DNA of 64,000 nt from Vibrio chagasii (GCF_024347355.1 NZ_AP025465.1:2356001-2420000); one strand, 5' to 3'; shown: positions 28,797 to 37,859, counted from the first letter of the stretch. Numbers and translations are program-made. The notes: generated by a model not told the origin, from the letters alone.

Positions 28797-30128
28797 ATGT
28801 CTTTAGAAAGCCAACTTGCCAATACTTTTCAGTCGTGTAATACCTTCCACCACTTTGAAAAATACTCTGAAATTCTTAGTCCAGAGCTTATCCAGCAAGG
28901 TTTTGAGCAAGCTGGCGTCGCAACCGTTAGAAGAAGACGGTTACCTTTGGAGGCCGTACTTTGGTCCGTTGTTGGAATGAGTCTCTTTCGTCAACAATCT
29001 GTTTGGGATATTGCTAACCAACTCGATATTGTCCTGCCAGACAGACAACGCTTTGTTGCCCCAAGTGCTGTTGTTCAAGCGAGACAGAGATTAGGCGAAG
29101 AAGGCGTTAAACAAGTCTTTAAGAAGATGGCTACGCATGGCTATCACTCGTCTAATTTCGAAACTTGGTGTGGACTAAACCTTCTATCCGTCGATGGTGT
29201 CGTTTGGAGAACGACAGATACACCTGAAAATCATCAAGAGTTTAAAGCACAGAGCAATCAATCATCGGAGAATATTTACCCTAAGGTACGTATGGTTTGC
29301 TTGATGGAGCTTACAAGTCATCAACTAATCGATAGTACATTCTCTGACTATCGCACCAGCGAAATGCGCCTTGCAGAAGAACTCATCGAACAAACCCCCG
29401 ATCATTCGCTGACTATTTTTGACAAAGGATACTACTCTCTAGGGCTACTTAATCGCTGGAATAAGGTAGGCAAAGAAAGGCATTGGATGCTTCCTGTGAG
29501 AAAAGACTTCCAGTATGAAGTCGTTCATAAATACAGTCAGAGTGACGCTATCGTTGATATAAAAACGACACCTCAGGCAAGAAAGAAGTTCAGTGATCTC
29601 CCTGAGACAATAGAAGCAAGGTTAGTGTCGAAAATCATCAAAGGGAAGACATATCAGGTACTTACATCAATGCGTGATGGGTTACGCTTTCCTGGTGAAG
29701 ACATCGTAGAGCTTTATCGCTATCGTTGGGAAATCGAATTAGGCTATCGGGAAATGAAGCAAACCTTGCTTGATAGTGAGTATACATTACGAAGTAAGCG
29801 CCCAGATATGGTCAAGCAGGAGCTCTGGGGGATTTTGCTCGCCTATAACCTTATAAGACAAGTTATGACAAAGGCTGCGATTAAATTAGATAGCGTCTGG
29901 CCAAATCAATTAAGCTTTACGAGTAGTGCTATGGCTGTGACTCAATACTTCGCGGCTTTACCTTTAACGAGTCCTGGAAAACTTCCTAAACATTATGAAG
30001 TCTTACTCAAGCAAATATCCATGTTTACCCTGCCACCTCGAAGAGAAGATAGAAGTTACCCTCGTTGGGTGAAACTGAAACCCCAAAAATATGCAACGAA
30101 CAGGAAAAATGCCAGTCAGCTTAACTGA
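28797..30128 (+). CDS. IS4-family transposase, copy 2
   Basis: A 443-residue protein identical to copy 1, with the same choice of start (the ATG at 28797 after the hairpin). It has the intact DDE motif set and YREMK signature. Having two intact copies means the element is probably active. Confidence 0.92.
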   Translation: MSLESQLANTFQSCNTFHHFEKYSEILSPELIQQGFEQAGVATVRRRRLPLEAVLWSVVGMSLFRQQSVWDIANQLDIVLPDRQRFVAPSAVVQARQRLGEEGVKQVFKKMATHGYHSSNFETWCGLNLLSVDGVVWRTTDTPENHQEFKAQSNQSSENIYPKVRMVCLMELTSHQLIDSTFSDYRTSEMRLAEELIEQTPDHSLTIFDKGYYSLGLLNRWNKVGKERHWMLPVRKDFQYEVVHKYSQSDAIVDIKTTPQARKKFSDLPETIEARLVSKIIKGKTYQVLTSMRDGLRFPGEDIVELYRYRWEIELGYREMKQTLLDSEYTLRSKRPDMVKQELWGILLAYNLIRQVMTKAAIKLDSVWPNQLSFTSSAMAVTQYFAALPLTSPGKLPKHYEVLLKQISMFTLPPRREDRSYPRWVKLKPQKYATNRKNASQLN

Positions 30129-30137
30129 CTGGCATTA

Positions 30138-30158
30138 CGCCCTAGAGCGCTCTTTTTT
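30138..30158 (+). terminator. Right half of the nhaC terminator split by the IS
   Basis: The right target duplication (30138-30149) is followed by CTC and six T. Read from the minus strand it starts just 6 nt past the stop codon of the gene at 30165. Confidence 0.8.
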
Positions 30159-30164
30159 ATTGGG

Positions 30165-31343
30165 TTATTTATTTGCGGTTCGTTTACCCAACCAATAACC
30201 GATACCTAACGGTGCGAAGAACACGACCAAGATAAACAGAATAAAGTAGATAATCACGCCTTTGATTAGCTCCATTAGCTTATCAATCGCGAGTACAACC
30301 ACTTCTTGCGAAACGCGATCTAAGTCTTGAGTGAACAATTCTCTTTCTGATGTCACGATACCCGCGATCTCGATACGTTCTTTCTCGATCATCTGAACTA
30401 ATGCTTCTCTTTCACGCGTCACCATCTTTTCTAAAGCCACACGCTCATCGCTCAGCATAGCCAGTTTTTGGTCTGTTTTGTCGCTAAGATCATTAAGCAG
30501 CGGCTGCATCTCTGCCGACATAATAGAAGCCAGTGTTTGCATGTATTCAGGATTGTTCTCAATGAAGTCCTGCATGCTTGCTGACGTTTGGCGAAGGCTT
30601 TCTAGTGTCATCGATAAGTCTTCCCCCGTCAGTGAACTATTCATCGCCACTAACTCTGCTTTCCAAGACATCAACTTTGGCGTTTGATCCGCCATCAAGC
30701 TTAAACGATCGGATGCATCGCTCATCGCTTCTGGCATGGTACCTAGACTCTGAACGATCTGTGATTCATCTTTGCCAAGGTAAGTTAGCCATTCGCGATA
30801 AGCAGGCGTGCTTCTGAACGTTAGGTCGTTAAATGGGTTGCTCGCAATAAACTCAGCAACGAATGCTTTGCTCTTCTTAAAGTCATTCGAGCTCAGAACG
30901 CCCTTTGCTAGCTTTTCTGCTTCTTGATCGAGAGAGCGTGCAGTAATAACCGCATAATCCGTCGTGAACAGCTCCGCTCCTTGACCTTCGGCATAGAATT
31001 GATTCATTTGCGCAGTAAACACCCAAGTGTCAATGAGCGCAGACATCGGAGAGGTTTGGTAAGCCGCTTGCTGTAAGCCCTGTTCAGCATGGATCTTCCA
31101 AAGCAAAACGTAAGATTGATGTAAGGTGTCATCAGCAGGATAAGATTGCGCGATTAAATCAGCCGAGTCTTCGACTTGTGTAAAAAACAGCTTAGCGTAT
31201 TCACGCGTCATGAGCCGAGCATTCAGCTCTTGTTGAGTGAGAGGCGTCGTTTGACTATCTAACTTAACTTCCAATAGAGAACAACCACTTAGCACAATAC
31301 TAAGCACCAACACCATCCAACTTCGACTCGAAACTCGTAACAT
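30165..31343 (-). CDS. Lipoprotein with C-terminal transmembrane helix, function unknown
   Basis: A 392-residue protein starting at the ATG at 31343 (MLRVSSRSWMVLV); an ATG five codons upstream is also in frame. The signal peptide ends in the lipobox LSG-C21, and the next residue is Ser, which favours outer-membrane sorting in enterobacteria. Residues about 30-250 are helical. About 265-345 is a charged region likely to form a coiled coil. The last 45 residues contain a strong hydrophobic helix (VIIYFILFILVVFFAPLGIG) and a short Lys/Arg tail. I do not recognise the family. It is next to, and on the same strand as, the Hpt protein gene. Confidence 0.7.
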   Translation of the reverse strand: MLRVSSRSWMVLVLSIVLSGCSLLEVKLDSQTTPLTQQELNARLMTREYAKLFFTQVEDSADLIAQSYPADDTLHQSYVLLWKIHAEQGLQQAAYQTSPMSALIDTWVFTAQMNQFYAEGQGAELFTTDYAVITARSLDQEAEKLAKGVLSSNDFKKSKAFVAEFIASNPFNDLTFRSTPAYREWLTYLGKDESQIVQSLGTMPEAMSDASDRLSLMADQTPKLMSWKAELVAMNSSLTGEDLSMTLESLRQTSASMQDFIENNPEYMQTLASIMSAEMQPLLNDLSDKTDQKLAMLSDERVALEKMVTREREALVQMIEKERIEIAGIVTSERELFTQDLDRVSQEVVVLAIDKLMELIKGVIIYFILFILVVFFAPLGIGYWLGKRTANK

Positions 31344-31419
31344 ATAAACCTCTGACAAAGACTAAGGGCGCGGATTGTATGAACACTTCGTCAGAGTATT
31401 GTCAAAACTCCCGCAAAAG

Positions 31420-32832
31420 TTAACGCTGATTATCTAAATATTCGACGGCGGAATCCACAGAGGCTTTTATCGCCTGCTCAAGTTCATTCAAGTCGTGTTC
31501 GCTGATCGCTCGAGATTGTTTCATTGTCATCTCAATACTTGCGGCAATAATGGCTAATCGTGACGCTTTAATGCTACCTGCCACGCCTTTTAAGCTATGT
31601 ACAACACGTGCGGCCGAGGTCTCATCTTTAATCAGTAGCGCTTTAAACTTCTCATAGTCGTCGGCATGATCTTGGACAAACACTCCAAGCAACAATTCAA
31701 CCGACTCAGCATCGCCATCGAGTGTTTCGAGCATCTCTTCAATATCAATCGCTGGTTTCGAATCCGTCACGCTAGCAACGTGTCGCTCAGCTGTTGGCGT
31801 CTCAATCGTATTTGGTTGGCTTTCAATGTTCGCATGCTGTTGCTGTTGCTGTAGAAAGCCTGATGGCTCATTCACTGCCGGTTCTGGTACCTCTTGCTTA
31901 GCCTCGTGCTGCCCAGTTGCCAAAGGAGATGAATCACCGCTGCTTTCTGAAAACAGCTCCGCATCCTTATCAGAGAATTGAACAGCCTTTTCTTCGCTAG
32001 GTTCAGGGGAGGTATTCTGGTCAGCTGCAAGTTTTGGAGAAGTCTTTCTCACGCTCGCACTCCAAACAATCAGAGCCACCATAGCAGCCAAGCTCAAACC
32101 TAACATTGCGACCAGCAAATTAAACTGGCGCTCATGATATTCTGACTCTAACTTAATGATCTGCTTGTTCACCGAGTTCTGCTTAATCTTATCGACTAAA
32201 AAGTTCAGCTGTGCGTAATCTACGAGCAATGCGGAAGCATCAGCCAGTAGTTGTTGAATCGCGTCTTGCTCTGGTATTTTCAACTTGTAAGATTTCTCGA
32301 GAATTGAATCAAAAGCTCGGTAAGTCGCCGATGAACTTTGGCTGTCTGAGTACATCGCCTCAAACACCACTACACCAAATTCATTTAGCAACGGTTTTAA
32401 CTTGGGAGATATCTGCTTGTCTGCACGTAAAAGCTTGATGTTATCGACAATCTCTTGAACCTGACTTTCGATTGGAATGAACTCGTCAAATTTGTCCAAG
32501 AACTGGTCTGCCACATAAAGCAGTTGGTTTACGTCAGGGCGAAAAAATGCGTTCTGGAAATCGGATTCGATCTGAAGTCGAATCGAATAAACTAATTGAG
32601 CGTCAAGAGCTAACTCATTGATGCGTGAGACGCGAAGTGGTTCCGAGAAATAGAGTGACTGTCTTAATTCGTTAACGCGAATACCCAGCTCTTCGATTTG
32701 AGCAAGAGAGTTTGTGTAGGAACGGCTTAGGTTGAGAAGTGCCAATGAAGGAAGTAGCCACAGAACCAAAATCACAACTAAGAAAGTGGCTGGTTTATTA
32801 AAGCGAGTGGGCTTTGCTACTGATTGTTCCAT
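31420..32832 (-). CDS. Membrane-anchored Hpt-domain protein without a kinase domain
   Basis: A 470-residue protein with TM1 at about 16-36, an extracytoplasmic helical domain (about 37-235) and TM2 at about 237-259. A long Ser/Glu/Pro/Gln-rich cytoplasmic linker follows (about 260-360), including a run of five Gln. The C-terminal histidine phosphotransfer domain (about 365-468) has the phospho-acceptor His412 in VVHSLKGVAGSI. No histidine-kinase catalytic or receiver domain is present. The layout is a reduced version of RcsD, implying a sensor that feeds or drains phosphate from another phosphorelay. The partner is unknown. Confidence 0.82.
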   Translation of the reverse strand: MEQSVAKPTRFNKPATFLVVILVLWLLPSLALLNLSRSYTNSLAQIEELGIRVNELRQSLYFSEPLRVSRINELALDAQLVYSIRLQIESDFQNAFFRPDVNQLLYVADQFLDKFDEFIPIESQVQEIVDNIKLLRADKQISPKLKPLLNEFGVVVFEAMYSDSQSSSATYRAFDSILEKSYKLKIPEQDAIQQLLADASALLVDYAQLNFLVDKIKQNSVNKQIIKLESEYHERQFNLLVAMLGLSLAAMVALIVWSASVRKTSPKLAADQNTSPEPSEEKAVQFSDKDAELFSESSGDSSPLATGQHEAKQEVPEPAVNEPSGFLQQQQQHANIESQPNTIETPTAERHVASVTDSKPAIDIEEMLETLDGDAESVELLLGVFVQDHADDYEKFKALLIKDETSAARVVHSLKGVAGSIKASRLAIIAASIEMTMKQSRAISEHDLNELEQAIKASVDSAVEYLDNQR

Positions 32833-32939
32833 CTATATTCCTTGTGCGTGTTAACTTGAAGCCATTATTGCTATGGCGAAGACACAAAGCACAAAAACAA
32901 GCGACAGCATCCTACTGCCGCTTACCTATTCACTTCGGA

Positions 32940-33944
32940 CTATGACTTATTACGAGTCAGTTGGTCACGTAAGTTTGGCGGTGTGCCTTTAATCGTTAGT
33001 GTATCTGTCTCCGGATCATAGAAGATACGCTCGCCTAGAAGCAGACTATCAAAACTAACATTCAAACCGCCACCAGCACCAACAAATTTTGTTAGTTTAC
33101 GCATAGTTGCGCGATCTGCAGGGAAGCTGTCTTCTAACTCGTAGCCTTGCTCACTAGTATAGTCAAAGAAGCTGGTGCCATCTGAGCTTGCTGGTAATTC
33201 GCCAGACAGTTCACGCACTTGAACCTCATCACCCGCTTTTAACTGCTCGTTACAGTAATCAGCAACCTGCTTTTTGTAGCTGATAGCTTCCTCTTTCTCT
33301 AATTTAGAATCAGAAACAAAATCTTCTACCGCTTGCATCAGCACCTGGTTTTGCAGTTTTGCATCCAGACCTACTTCCGCTTGAAGAAAATCTAAGAAGA
33401 AGTCGGCCACTTTACGACCAACACGTCCTTTAATGTACGTTAGGTAACGGTTTGACTCTTTGTCTGTCTCGTAAGTAGAAAGATCTAAGCGAGCTGCGAT
33501 GTCCATTTTAGAGATATCTAAGTAGTCAGTCGCACTGATATCTAGCCCTTCTGTTACCTTCAAGCTTTGGTTTGAAGGCAGTAGACCAATGAAAAGGTAG
33601 TCAGTTGCAAGTGACTGATATTCAGCCATTACCAAGATGCCTTCATCAGCAAATGGGTATTTTGAAAGCTCGTCTTTTAGACGTTGCGCACTCTTTTGAG
33701 AAAAATCGTAAAAGTTTGTCTCACCAGCACGAAGTTGATGCAACCACTGTTGGAATTCGCTGTCAGATTTGAAAGAACCAAACCCTTTGCCTGCTTTTGA
33801 GTTAAAAACACGATGAAGTTCAGCAACTAGGCTTTCAGAAGAAGCATCGTTTTCTAGAGATTCAGCACGATAGTTAACAATCAGTTCTTCCTGATCGTTC
33901 TTGCTCAGCTGGTGTAAAATTACGTTGGAAAGGTGAAGGCTCAT
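32940..33944 (-). CDS. ndpA: Nucleoid-associated protein NdpA (YejK)
   Basis: A 334-residue protein of the 37-kDa nucleoid-associated family: N-terminal LSNVILHQLSKNDQEELIVNY, the central DLSTYETDKESNRYLTYIKG block, and C-terminal RDQLTR. The length equals the enterobacterial protein. It is divergent from yejL and yejM, the usual arrangement. Confidence 0.94.
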   Translation of the reverse strand: MSLHLSNVILHQLSKNDQEELIVNYRAESLENDASSESLVAELHRVFNSKAGKGFGSFKSDSEFQQWLHQLRAGETNFYDFSQKSAQRLKDELSKYPFADEGILVMAEYQSLATDYLFIGLLPSNQSLKVTEGLDISATDYLDISKMDIAARLDLSTYETDKESNRYLTYIKGRVGRKVADFFLDFLQAEVGLDAKLQNQVLMQAVEDFVSDSKLEKEEAISYKKQVADYCNEQLKAGDEVQVRELSGELPASSDGTSFFDYTSEQGYELEDSFPADRATMRKLTKFVGAGGGLNVSFDSLLLGERIFYDPETDTLTIKGTPPNLRDQLTRNKS

Positions 33945-34028
33945 AGTGAAAATATTACCGTTCAGGTTTCAGTTGTCGTGCATAGTAGGTTATCATAAGC
34001 CGCTTTTACTATCATTATTAGAGTCCTT

Positions 34029-34256
34029 ATGCCGATTATATCTAAATACACAGATGAACAAGTTGAAAAAATCCTAGCTGAAGTAGGTGCTGTACTATCT
34101 AAGCACAAAGCTTCACCAGAACTTTCACTGATGATCGCTGGAAATATCGCAACCAATGTCTTAAATCAGAACGTTGCTGCTTCACAACGCAAAGGAATTG
34201 CTGAAAAATTTGCCGAGGCTTTAATTTCTTCTCTTGAAGATAAAAAGTCTCACTAA
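34029..34256 (+). CDS. yejL: YejL family (DUF1414) protein
   Basis: A 75-residue helical protein, the same length as E. coli YejL (motifs [13 protein letters not shown] and [17 protein letters not shown]). Function unknown. It is 28 nt upstream of yejM and likely co-transcribed with it. Confidence 0.92.
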   Translation: MPIISKYTDEQVEKILAEVGAVLSKHKASPELSLMIAGNIATNVLNQNVAASQRKGIAEKFAEALISSLEDKKSH

Positions 34257-34284
34257 ATTTGATTGACGGATAAAAGAATTATAA

Positions 34285-36087
34285 ATGGTAGACAGCGCAA
34301 ACTCATATAGCGATCGTGTATCTCGACTGGTTGGTTGGGGTCACTGGTTTGCATTTTTCAACATCATTGCTGCGATGTTGATTGGTACTCGTTATATCAC
34401 TCAATCTGCTTGGCCAGAAACCCTACTGGGTCAATTCTACTTGGCTGCTTCATGGGTTGGTCATTTCGGCTTTTTGGTATTTGCGCTCTATCTATTAGTG
34501 CTGTTCCCGCTCACATTTATTCTTCCGTCTAGGAAGTTATTACGTTTGGTTGCCGTTTGCTTTGCGACCATAGGTTTAACTGTCCTGTTGATTGATACTC
34601 AAACGTATCAAAATATAAACCTCCACCTGACGCCTGTCGTGTGGGAGGTTTTATTCAGTGGAGAGGAATCTGCATTTACGTCTGATTTGCAGCACCTCTT
34701 CATTGTTATGCCGCTTATTTTCTTATTGCAGCTTGGCCTATCTGAATGGGTTTGGCGTAAGCAGCGTAAACTTTCTCATAAACACATCGGCCGTCCAATT
34801 ACCGCCGTCTTCTTCTTGTGTTTCATCAGTAGCCACCTGACTTACATGTGGGCTGATGCGTACTTCTATAACCCAATTACGAGCCAAAAAGCGAACTTCC
34901 CACTGTCTTACCCAATGACAGCGAAAAGCTTTATGGAGAAACATGGTCTGTTAGACCGTGAAGAATATCTAGAGCGTTTAGAAGCGAACAAAGGCAATGT
35001 AAACCTTGTTAGCTACCCGCTAGAAGAAATTCAGTACAACCGCCGCAGTGATGATTTGAACATCCTGATGGTGAGCGTGAATAACCTGCGCGCAGATGCT
35101 CTTAACGAAACATCGATGCCAAGCAGCTACGCATTCGCACAACAGTCGATCAATTTCACCAACCATTACAGTTCTAGCAACGACATGTTTGGTATTTTTG
35201 GCTTGTTCTACGGCCTTCCTAGCAGCTACGCAAGCAGTATTGAAGCTCAAGGTGCGAGTTCAGTTCTGTTGGATGTATTAGATAACCACAATTACAAGTT
35301 TGCTGCATTCAGCGGTGACAACTTTGACGATGCACTTTACTCGGACATCATCTTCCGAGGCCGTAAAATCATGTCAGAGCAAGCGACGTTTAATGACCAC
35401 AGTGCAATCCAAGCCTGGTCAAACTGGGTGGAATCACCGAAAGCTAAACGTCCTTGGTTCAACTTTATTGAGCTAACAACATTGGACAACTTTGCAAGCT
35501 CAGAAGCAGAGTCAGACTCAGCGTTAACAACAGCAGAACGTTTTGCTGCTGATTACCAAAAGTCAGCTCAAGCAGCGGACGCACAACTTGCAACCATCTA
35601 CGCTGAGTTGGAACGCTTAGACCTTATCGATAATACGGTGGTTATCATTACCTCCAATCACGGTACTGAGTTTAACGAAACCAAGACTAACAGCTGGGGT
35701 GCAAACTCTAACTACAGTCGTTATCAATTGCAGGTTCCGCTGTTTATCAGCTGGCCAGGTAAATCAGCGTCTGAGTACACTCACCGCTCTAGCCACTTAG
35801 ATATTTCCGTAACACTAATGCAAGAGCTACTGGGTGTATCTTCAAACCCAACTGACTTTAGCAGCGGCCGCAGCTTGTTTGATGAGCGTAAGAGAAAATG
35901 GGTGCTTGCGGGTGATTCTCGTGAGTTAGCGCTTGTGACAGATAAGCAAACTACTGTGCTAGATAAGTTTGGTAACTACAAACTGTACGACCAAGATTAC
36001 CAACGACTAAAAAATGTAAGCCCTCGCTTACCAGTACTTATGCAAGGTCTCACTGAATTGCAGCGATTCTACGCAAAAAATGATTAA
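34285..36087 (+). CDS. yejM: Inner-membrane protein YejM/PbgA (DUF3413, sulfatase-like domain)
   Basis: A 600-residue protein with five N-terminal membrane helices (about 15-190, DUF3413) and a periplasmic alkaline-phosphatase-superfamily domain (about 250-580), including LNILMVSVNNLRADAL and VVIITSNHGTEFNE. Some catalytic metal positions look altered, as in the family, which is thought to have become a signalling domain. In enterobacteria it senses periplasmic lipopolysaccharide and controls LpxC turnover with LapB. It is followed by an intrinsic terminator. Confidence 0.93.
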   Translation: MVDSANSYSDRVSRLVGWGHWFAFFNIIAAMLIGTRYITQSAWPETLLGQFYLAASWVGHFGFLVFALYLLVLFPLTFILPSRKLLRLVAVCFATIGLTVLLIDTQTYQNINLHLTPVVWEVLFSGEESAFTSDLQHLFIVMPLIFLLQLGLSEWVWRKQRKLSHKHIGRPITAVFFLCFISSHLTYMWADAYFYNPITSQKANFPLSYPMTAKSFMEKHGLLDREEYLERLEANKGNVNLVSYPLEEIQYNRRSDDLNILMVSVNNLRADALNETSMPSSYAFAQQSINFTNHYSSSNDMFGIFGLFYGLPSSYASSIEAQGASSVLLDVLDNHNYKFAAFSGDNFDDALYSDIIFRGRKIMSEQATFNDHSAIQAWSNWVESPKAKRPWFNFIELTTLDNFASSEAESDSALTTAERFAADYQKSAQAADAQLATIYAELERLDLIDNTVVIITSNHGTEFNETKTNSWGANSNYSRYQLQVPLFISWPGKSASEYTHRSSHLDISVTLMQELLGVSSNPTDFSSGRSLFDERKRKWVLAGDSRELALVTDKQTTVLDKFGNYKLYDQDYQRLKNVSPRLPVLMQGLTELQRFYAKND

Positions 36088-36104
36088 ATGATCACCAAAC
36101 GAAG

Positions 36105-36132
36105 AAGGGAAGCCAATGGCTTCCCTTTTTTA
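36105..36132 (+). terminator. Intrinsic terminator of yejM
   Basis: 10-bp stem AAGGGAAGCC/GGCTTCCCTT with a 3-nt loop and extra T. Confidence 0.9.
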
Positions 36133-36186
36133 TTGCCGTTAATGACTAGAAAACAAGCAACAGAACAAATTTATGTAAATTAGGGG

Positions 36187-36215
36187 TTTACAAGATCCTC
36201 ATGCCCTTATATTAT
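36187..36215 (+). promoter_or_regulatory. Sigma-70 promoter of the first tRNA-Ser
   Basis: -35 TTTACA (36187-36192), 17-nt spacer, -10 TATTAT (36210-36215), about 10 nt before the tRNA 5' end. The same boxes precede the second tRNA. Confidence 0.75.
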
Positions 36216-36225
36216 TCACGCCACT

Positions 36226-36316
36226 GGAGGGATGGCTGAGTGGTCGAAAGCACCGGTCTTGAAAACCGGCAACCGTTAATAGCGGTTCTAGGGTTCAAAT
36301 CCCTATCCCTCCACCA
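36226..36316 (+). tRNA. serT: tRNA-Ser (UGA anticodon), copy 1
   Basis: A 91-nt class II tRNA. The acceptor arms GGAGGGA and TCCCTCC are followed by A and an encoded CCA. The anticodon stem-loop CCGGT-CTTGAAA-ACCGG has anticodon TGA. The long variable arm (CAACCGTTAATAGCGGTT) is typical of serine tRNAs, and the T arm contains GGTTCAAATCC. Confidence 0.95.
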
Positions 36317-36324
36317 CATTAGAG

Positions 36325-36353
36325 AAAGCCGCTGAGAAATCAGCGGCTTTTTT
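36325..36353 (+). terminator. Intrinsic terminator after tRNA-Ser copy 1
   Basis: Stem AAAGCCGCTGA/TCAGCGGCTTT with a GAAA loop and T6. An identical hairpin follows copy 2. Confidence 0.92.
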
Positions 36354-36717
36354 GCATCTAGGGTTTACTACTTATCTCTATGCTTTCCCCCTCACACTAA
36401 GTGAACCTTGAGTAGCTGTTAATACCGCAGGCTCTCGGTTATCTAGCGATACTCCTTCTATTACTTTGTCAGGCTTTCAGCTAAAGACTCCAGTTATTAT
36501 CTATCTAGTTCACGACTCTCGTGACTCATGCAGTTCTTTAGCATTCTCTTTTAACTTTTAGCTATCCGTTTTTAGTTGTTGGTTACGATAAAACATCAGC
36601 AAAGCGCACAATAAATGGCCATTCAATACAAAAATATCGAAAAGCGTTCATAAATAAAGCAGTCAGTTAATAAGGGTATTTACAAGCCAAAGCCACCCTT
36701 ATATTATACGCGGCATC
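36354..36717. other. Spacer between the two tRNA-Ser genes
   Basis: A 364-nt spacer with no open frame of note. The last ~45 nt contain the second tRNA promoter. I see no further RNA gene. Confidence 0.55.
36679..36707 (+). promoter_or_regulatory. Sigma-70 promoter of the second tRNA-Ser
   Basis: -35 TTTACA (36679-36684), 17-nt spacer, -10 TATTAT (36702-36707). The arrangement matches copy 1. Confidence 0.75.
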
Positions 36718-36808
36718 GGAGGGATGGCTGAGTGGTCGAAAGCACCGGTCTTGAAAACCGGCAACCGTTAATAGCGGTTCTAGGGTTCAAATCCCTATCC
36801 CTCCACCA
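36718..36808 (+). tRNA. serT: tRNA-Ser (UGA anticodon), copy 2
   Basis: A 91-nt tRNA that appears identical to copy 1, 492 nt downstream, with its own promoter and the same terminator. The duplicated unit includes regulatory flanks, so it arose by duplication of a whole transcription unit or was homogenised by gene conversion. Confidence 0.95.
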
Positions 36809-36816
36809 CATTAAAG

Positions 36817-36845
36817 AAAGCCGCTGAGAAATCAGCGGCTTTTTT
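36817..36845 (+). terminator. Intrinsic terminator after tRNA-Ser copy 2
   Basis: Same 11-bp stem and GAAA loop as after copy 1, with a T run. Confidence 0.92.
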
Positions 36846-36873
36846 GTATCTGAAGAAAACCTAGCTTAGCAGG

Positions 36874-37794
36874 TCAACTATCCGCTGCTAGTGCTGCTTT
36901 CAAAAGCTGCATGTGAATCGGTACCAAATCTTGGTGCTGAGTGCGATAGCCTCCCCCAACAACACACGCCATCGGGATAGACTCTGATTTTGCTTGGTTA
37001 ATCATGAAGCAATCTCGTTCAAAGATCCCTTGCGTCGATACATTCAAGTAACCCAACTCGTCATCTTGGTGGATATCGACACCTGCATCATAAATGATCA
37101 AATCAGGTTGGTGATGCGCAATCGCCAGCTTAGTCACTTGCTCAAAACAACGCAGAAACTCTTCATCTTCCGTTTCGCGATTTAGTGGCACATCCAGATC
37201 CGATAATGGCTTTCTTGCAGGGAAGTTTTTATCGCAGTGGAAAGACAAAGTGATGATCTCATCGCTCTCTTGACAGAGTGTCGCCGTACCATCGCCATGG
37301 TGTACGTCACTGTCTACGATCAGCACCTTATCAACCTGTTCAAAGGTAAGTGCATGCTTCGCTGCCAACACCAGATCATTCAACAAACAAAATCCGCTGC
37401 CGAAATCATGGTGCGCGTGGTGATAGCCTCCGCTCAAGTGAATTGCCAAACCACTCTCAATGGCCATGTCAGCTGCTAAGCAGGTTCCGCCGCTTGAATA
37501 GAGCGTCCTTTCAATCAGCTGTTCGCTCCAAGGAAACCCAATACGTCTCATCTTCGCGGCCGGCAAACTACCAGAGACAAGTAAATCGACATAGTCACTA
37601 TCGTGGACCTGTTTGACTTGTTCAACCGACACCGGCTTTGGTTGGAACACTTCAAACTTACTCTTCCAGAGTGGATCGCTATCCATTAACGCTTCAACTG
37701 CACTATGTAACAACTGGTATTTGTTGATTGGGTAACGATGGCCTTCTGGTAAAGGCAGCTGCGAATAAATTGGGTGGTAAATTAAAGGAATCAT
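36874..37794 (-). CDS. Histone deacetylase superfamily protein (AcuC/acetylpolyamine-type)
   Basis: A 306-residue zinc-dependent deacetylase fold. Motifs are SGGYHHAHHDFGSGFCLLND (the tandem His charge-relay pair and GFC), VDSDVHHGDGT with the Asp-x-His zinc ligands, IIYDAGVDIHQDD with the third ligand Asp, and the C-terminal GGGY carrying the catalytic Tyr. The substrate could be acetylated protein or acetylpolyamine. It stands alone, convergent with the tRNA unit. Confidence 0.9.
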   Translation of the reverse strand: MIPLIYHPIYSQLPLPEGHRYPINKYQLLHSAVEALMDSDPLWKSKFEVFQPKPVSVEQVKQVHDSDYVDLLVSGSLPAAKMRRIGFPWSEQLIERTLYSSGGTCLAADMAIESGLAIHLSGGYHHAHHDFGSGFCLLNDLVLAAKHALTFEQVDKVLIVDSDVHHGDGTATLCQESDEIITLSFHCDKNFPARKPLSDLDVPLNRETEDEEFLRCFEQVTKLAIAHHQPDLIIYDAGVDIHQDDELGYLNVSTQGIFERDCFMINQAKSESIPMACVVGGGYRTQHQDLVPIHMQLLKAALAADS

Positions 37795-37859
37795 AATCGA
37801 GTTAATTGCTTATCTTTCTCAAAATCATAACAGCCTCAGACTTGGCGACAACCCAAATT

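Larger units (their letters stand above)
28703..30137 (+). mobile_element. IS4-family insertion sequence, copy 2
   Basis: The same 1435-bp element as at 13500-14934, in the same orientation, with the same ends. It is flanked by a 12-bp direct repeat, CGCCCTAGAGCG (28691-28702 and 30138-30149). The two copies are 15.2 kb apart in direct orientation and could recombine to delete the genes from the DsbA-like gene to nhaC, including the presumably essential asd. Confidence 0.95.

Noticed and set aside
36226..36808. Integrated element between the duplicated tRNA-Ser genes
   Set aside because: The 364-nt spacer has no integrase or gene, and both tRNAs keep full promoters and terminators, so it is not an attL/attR pair.
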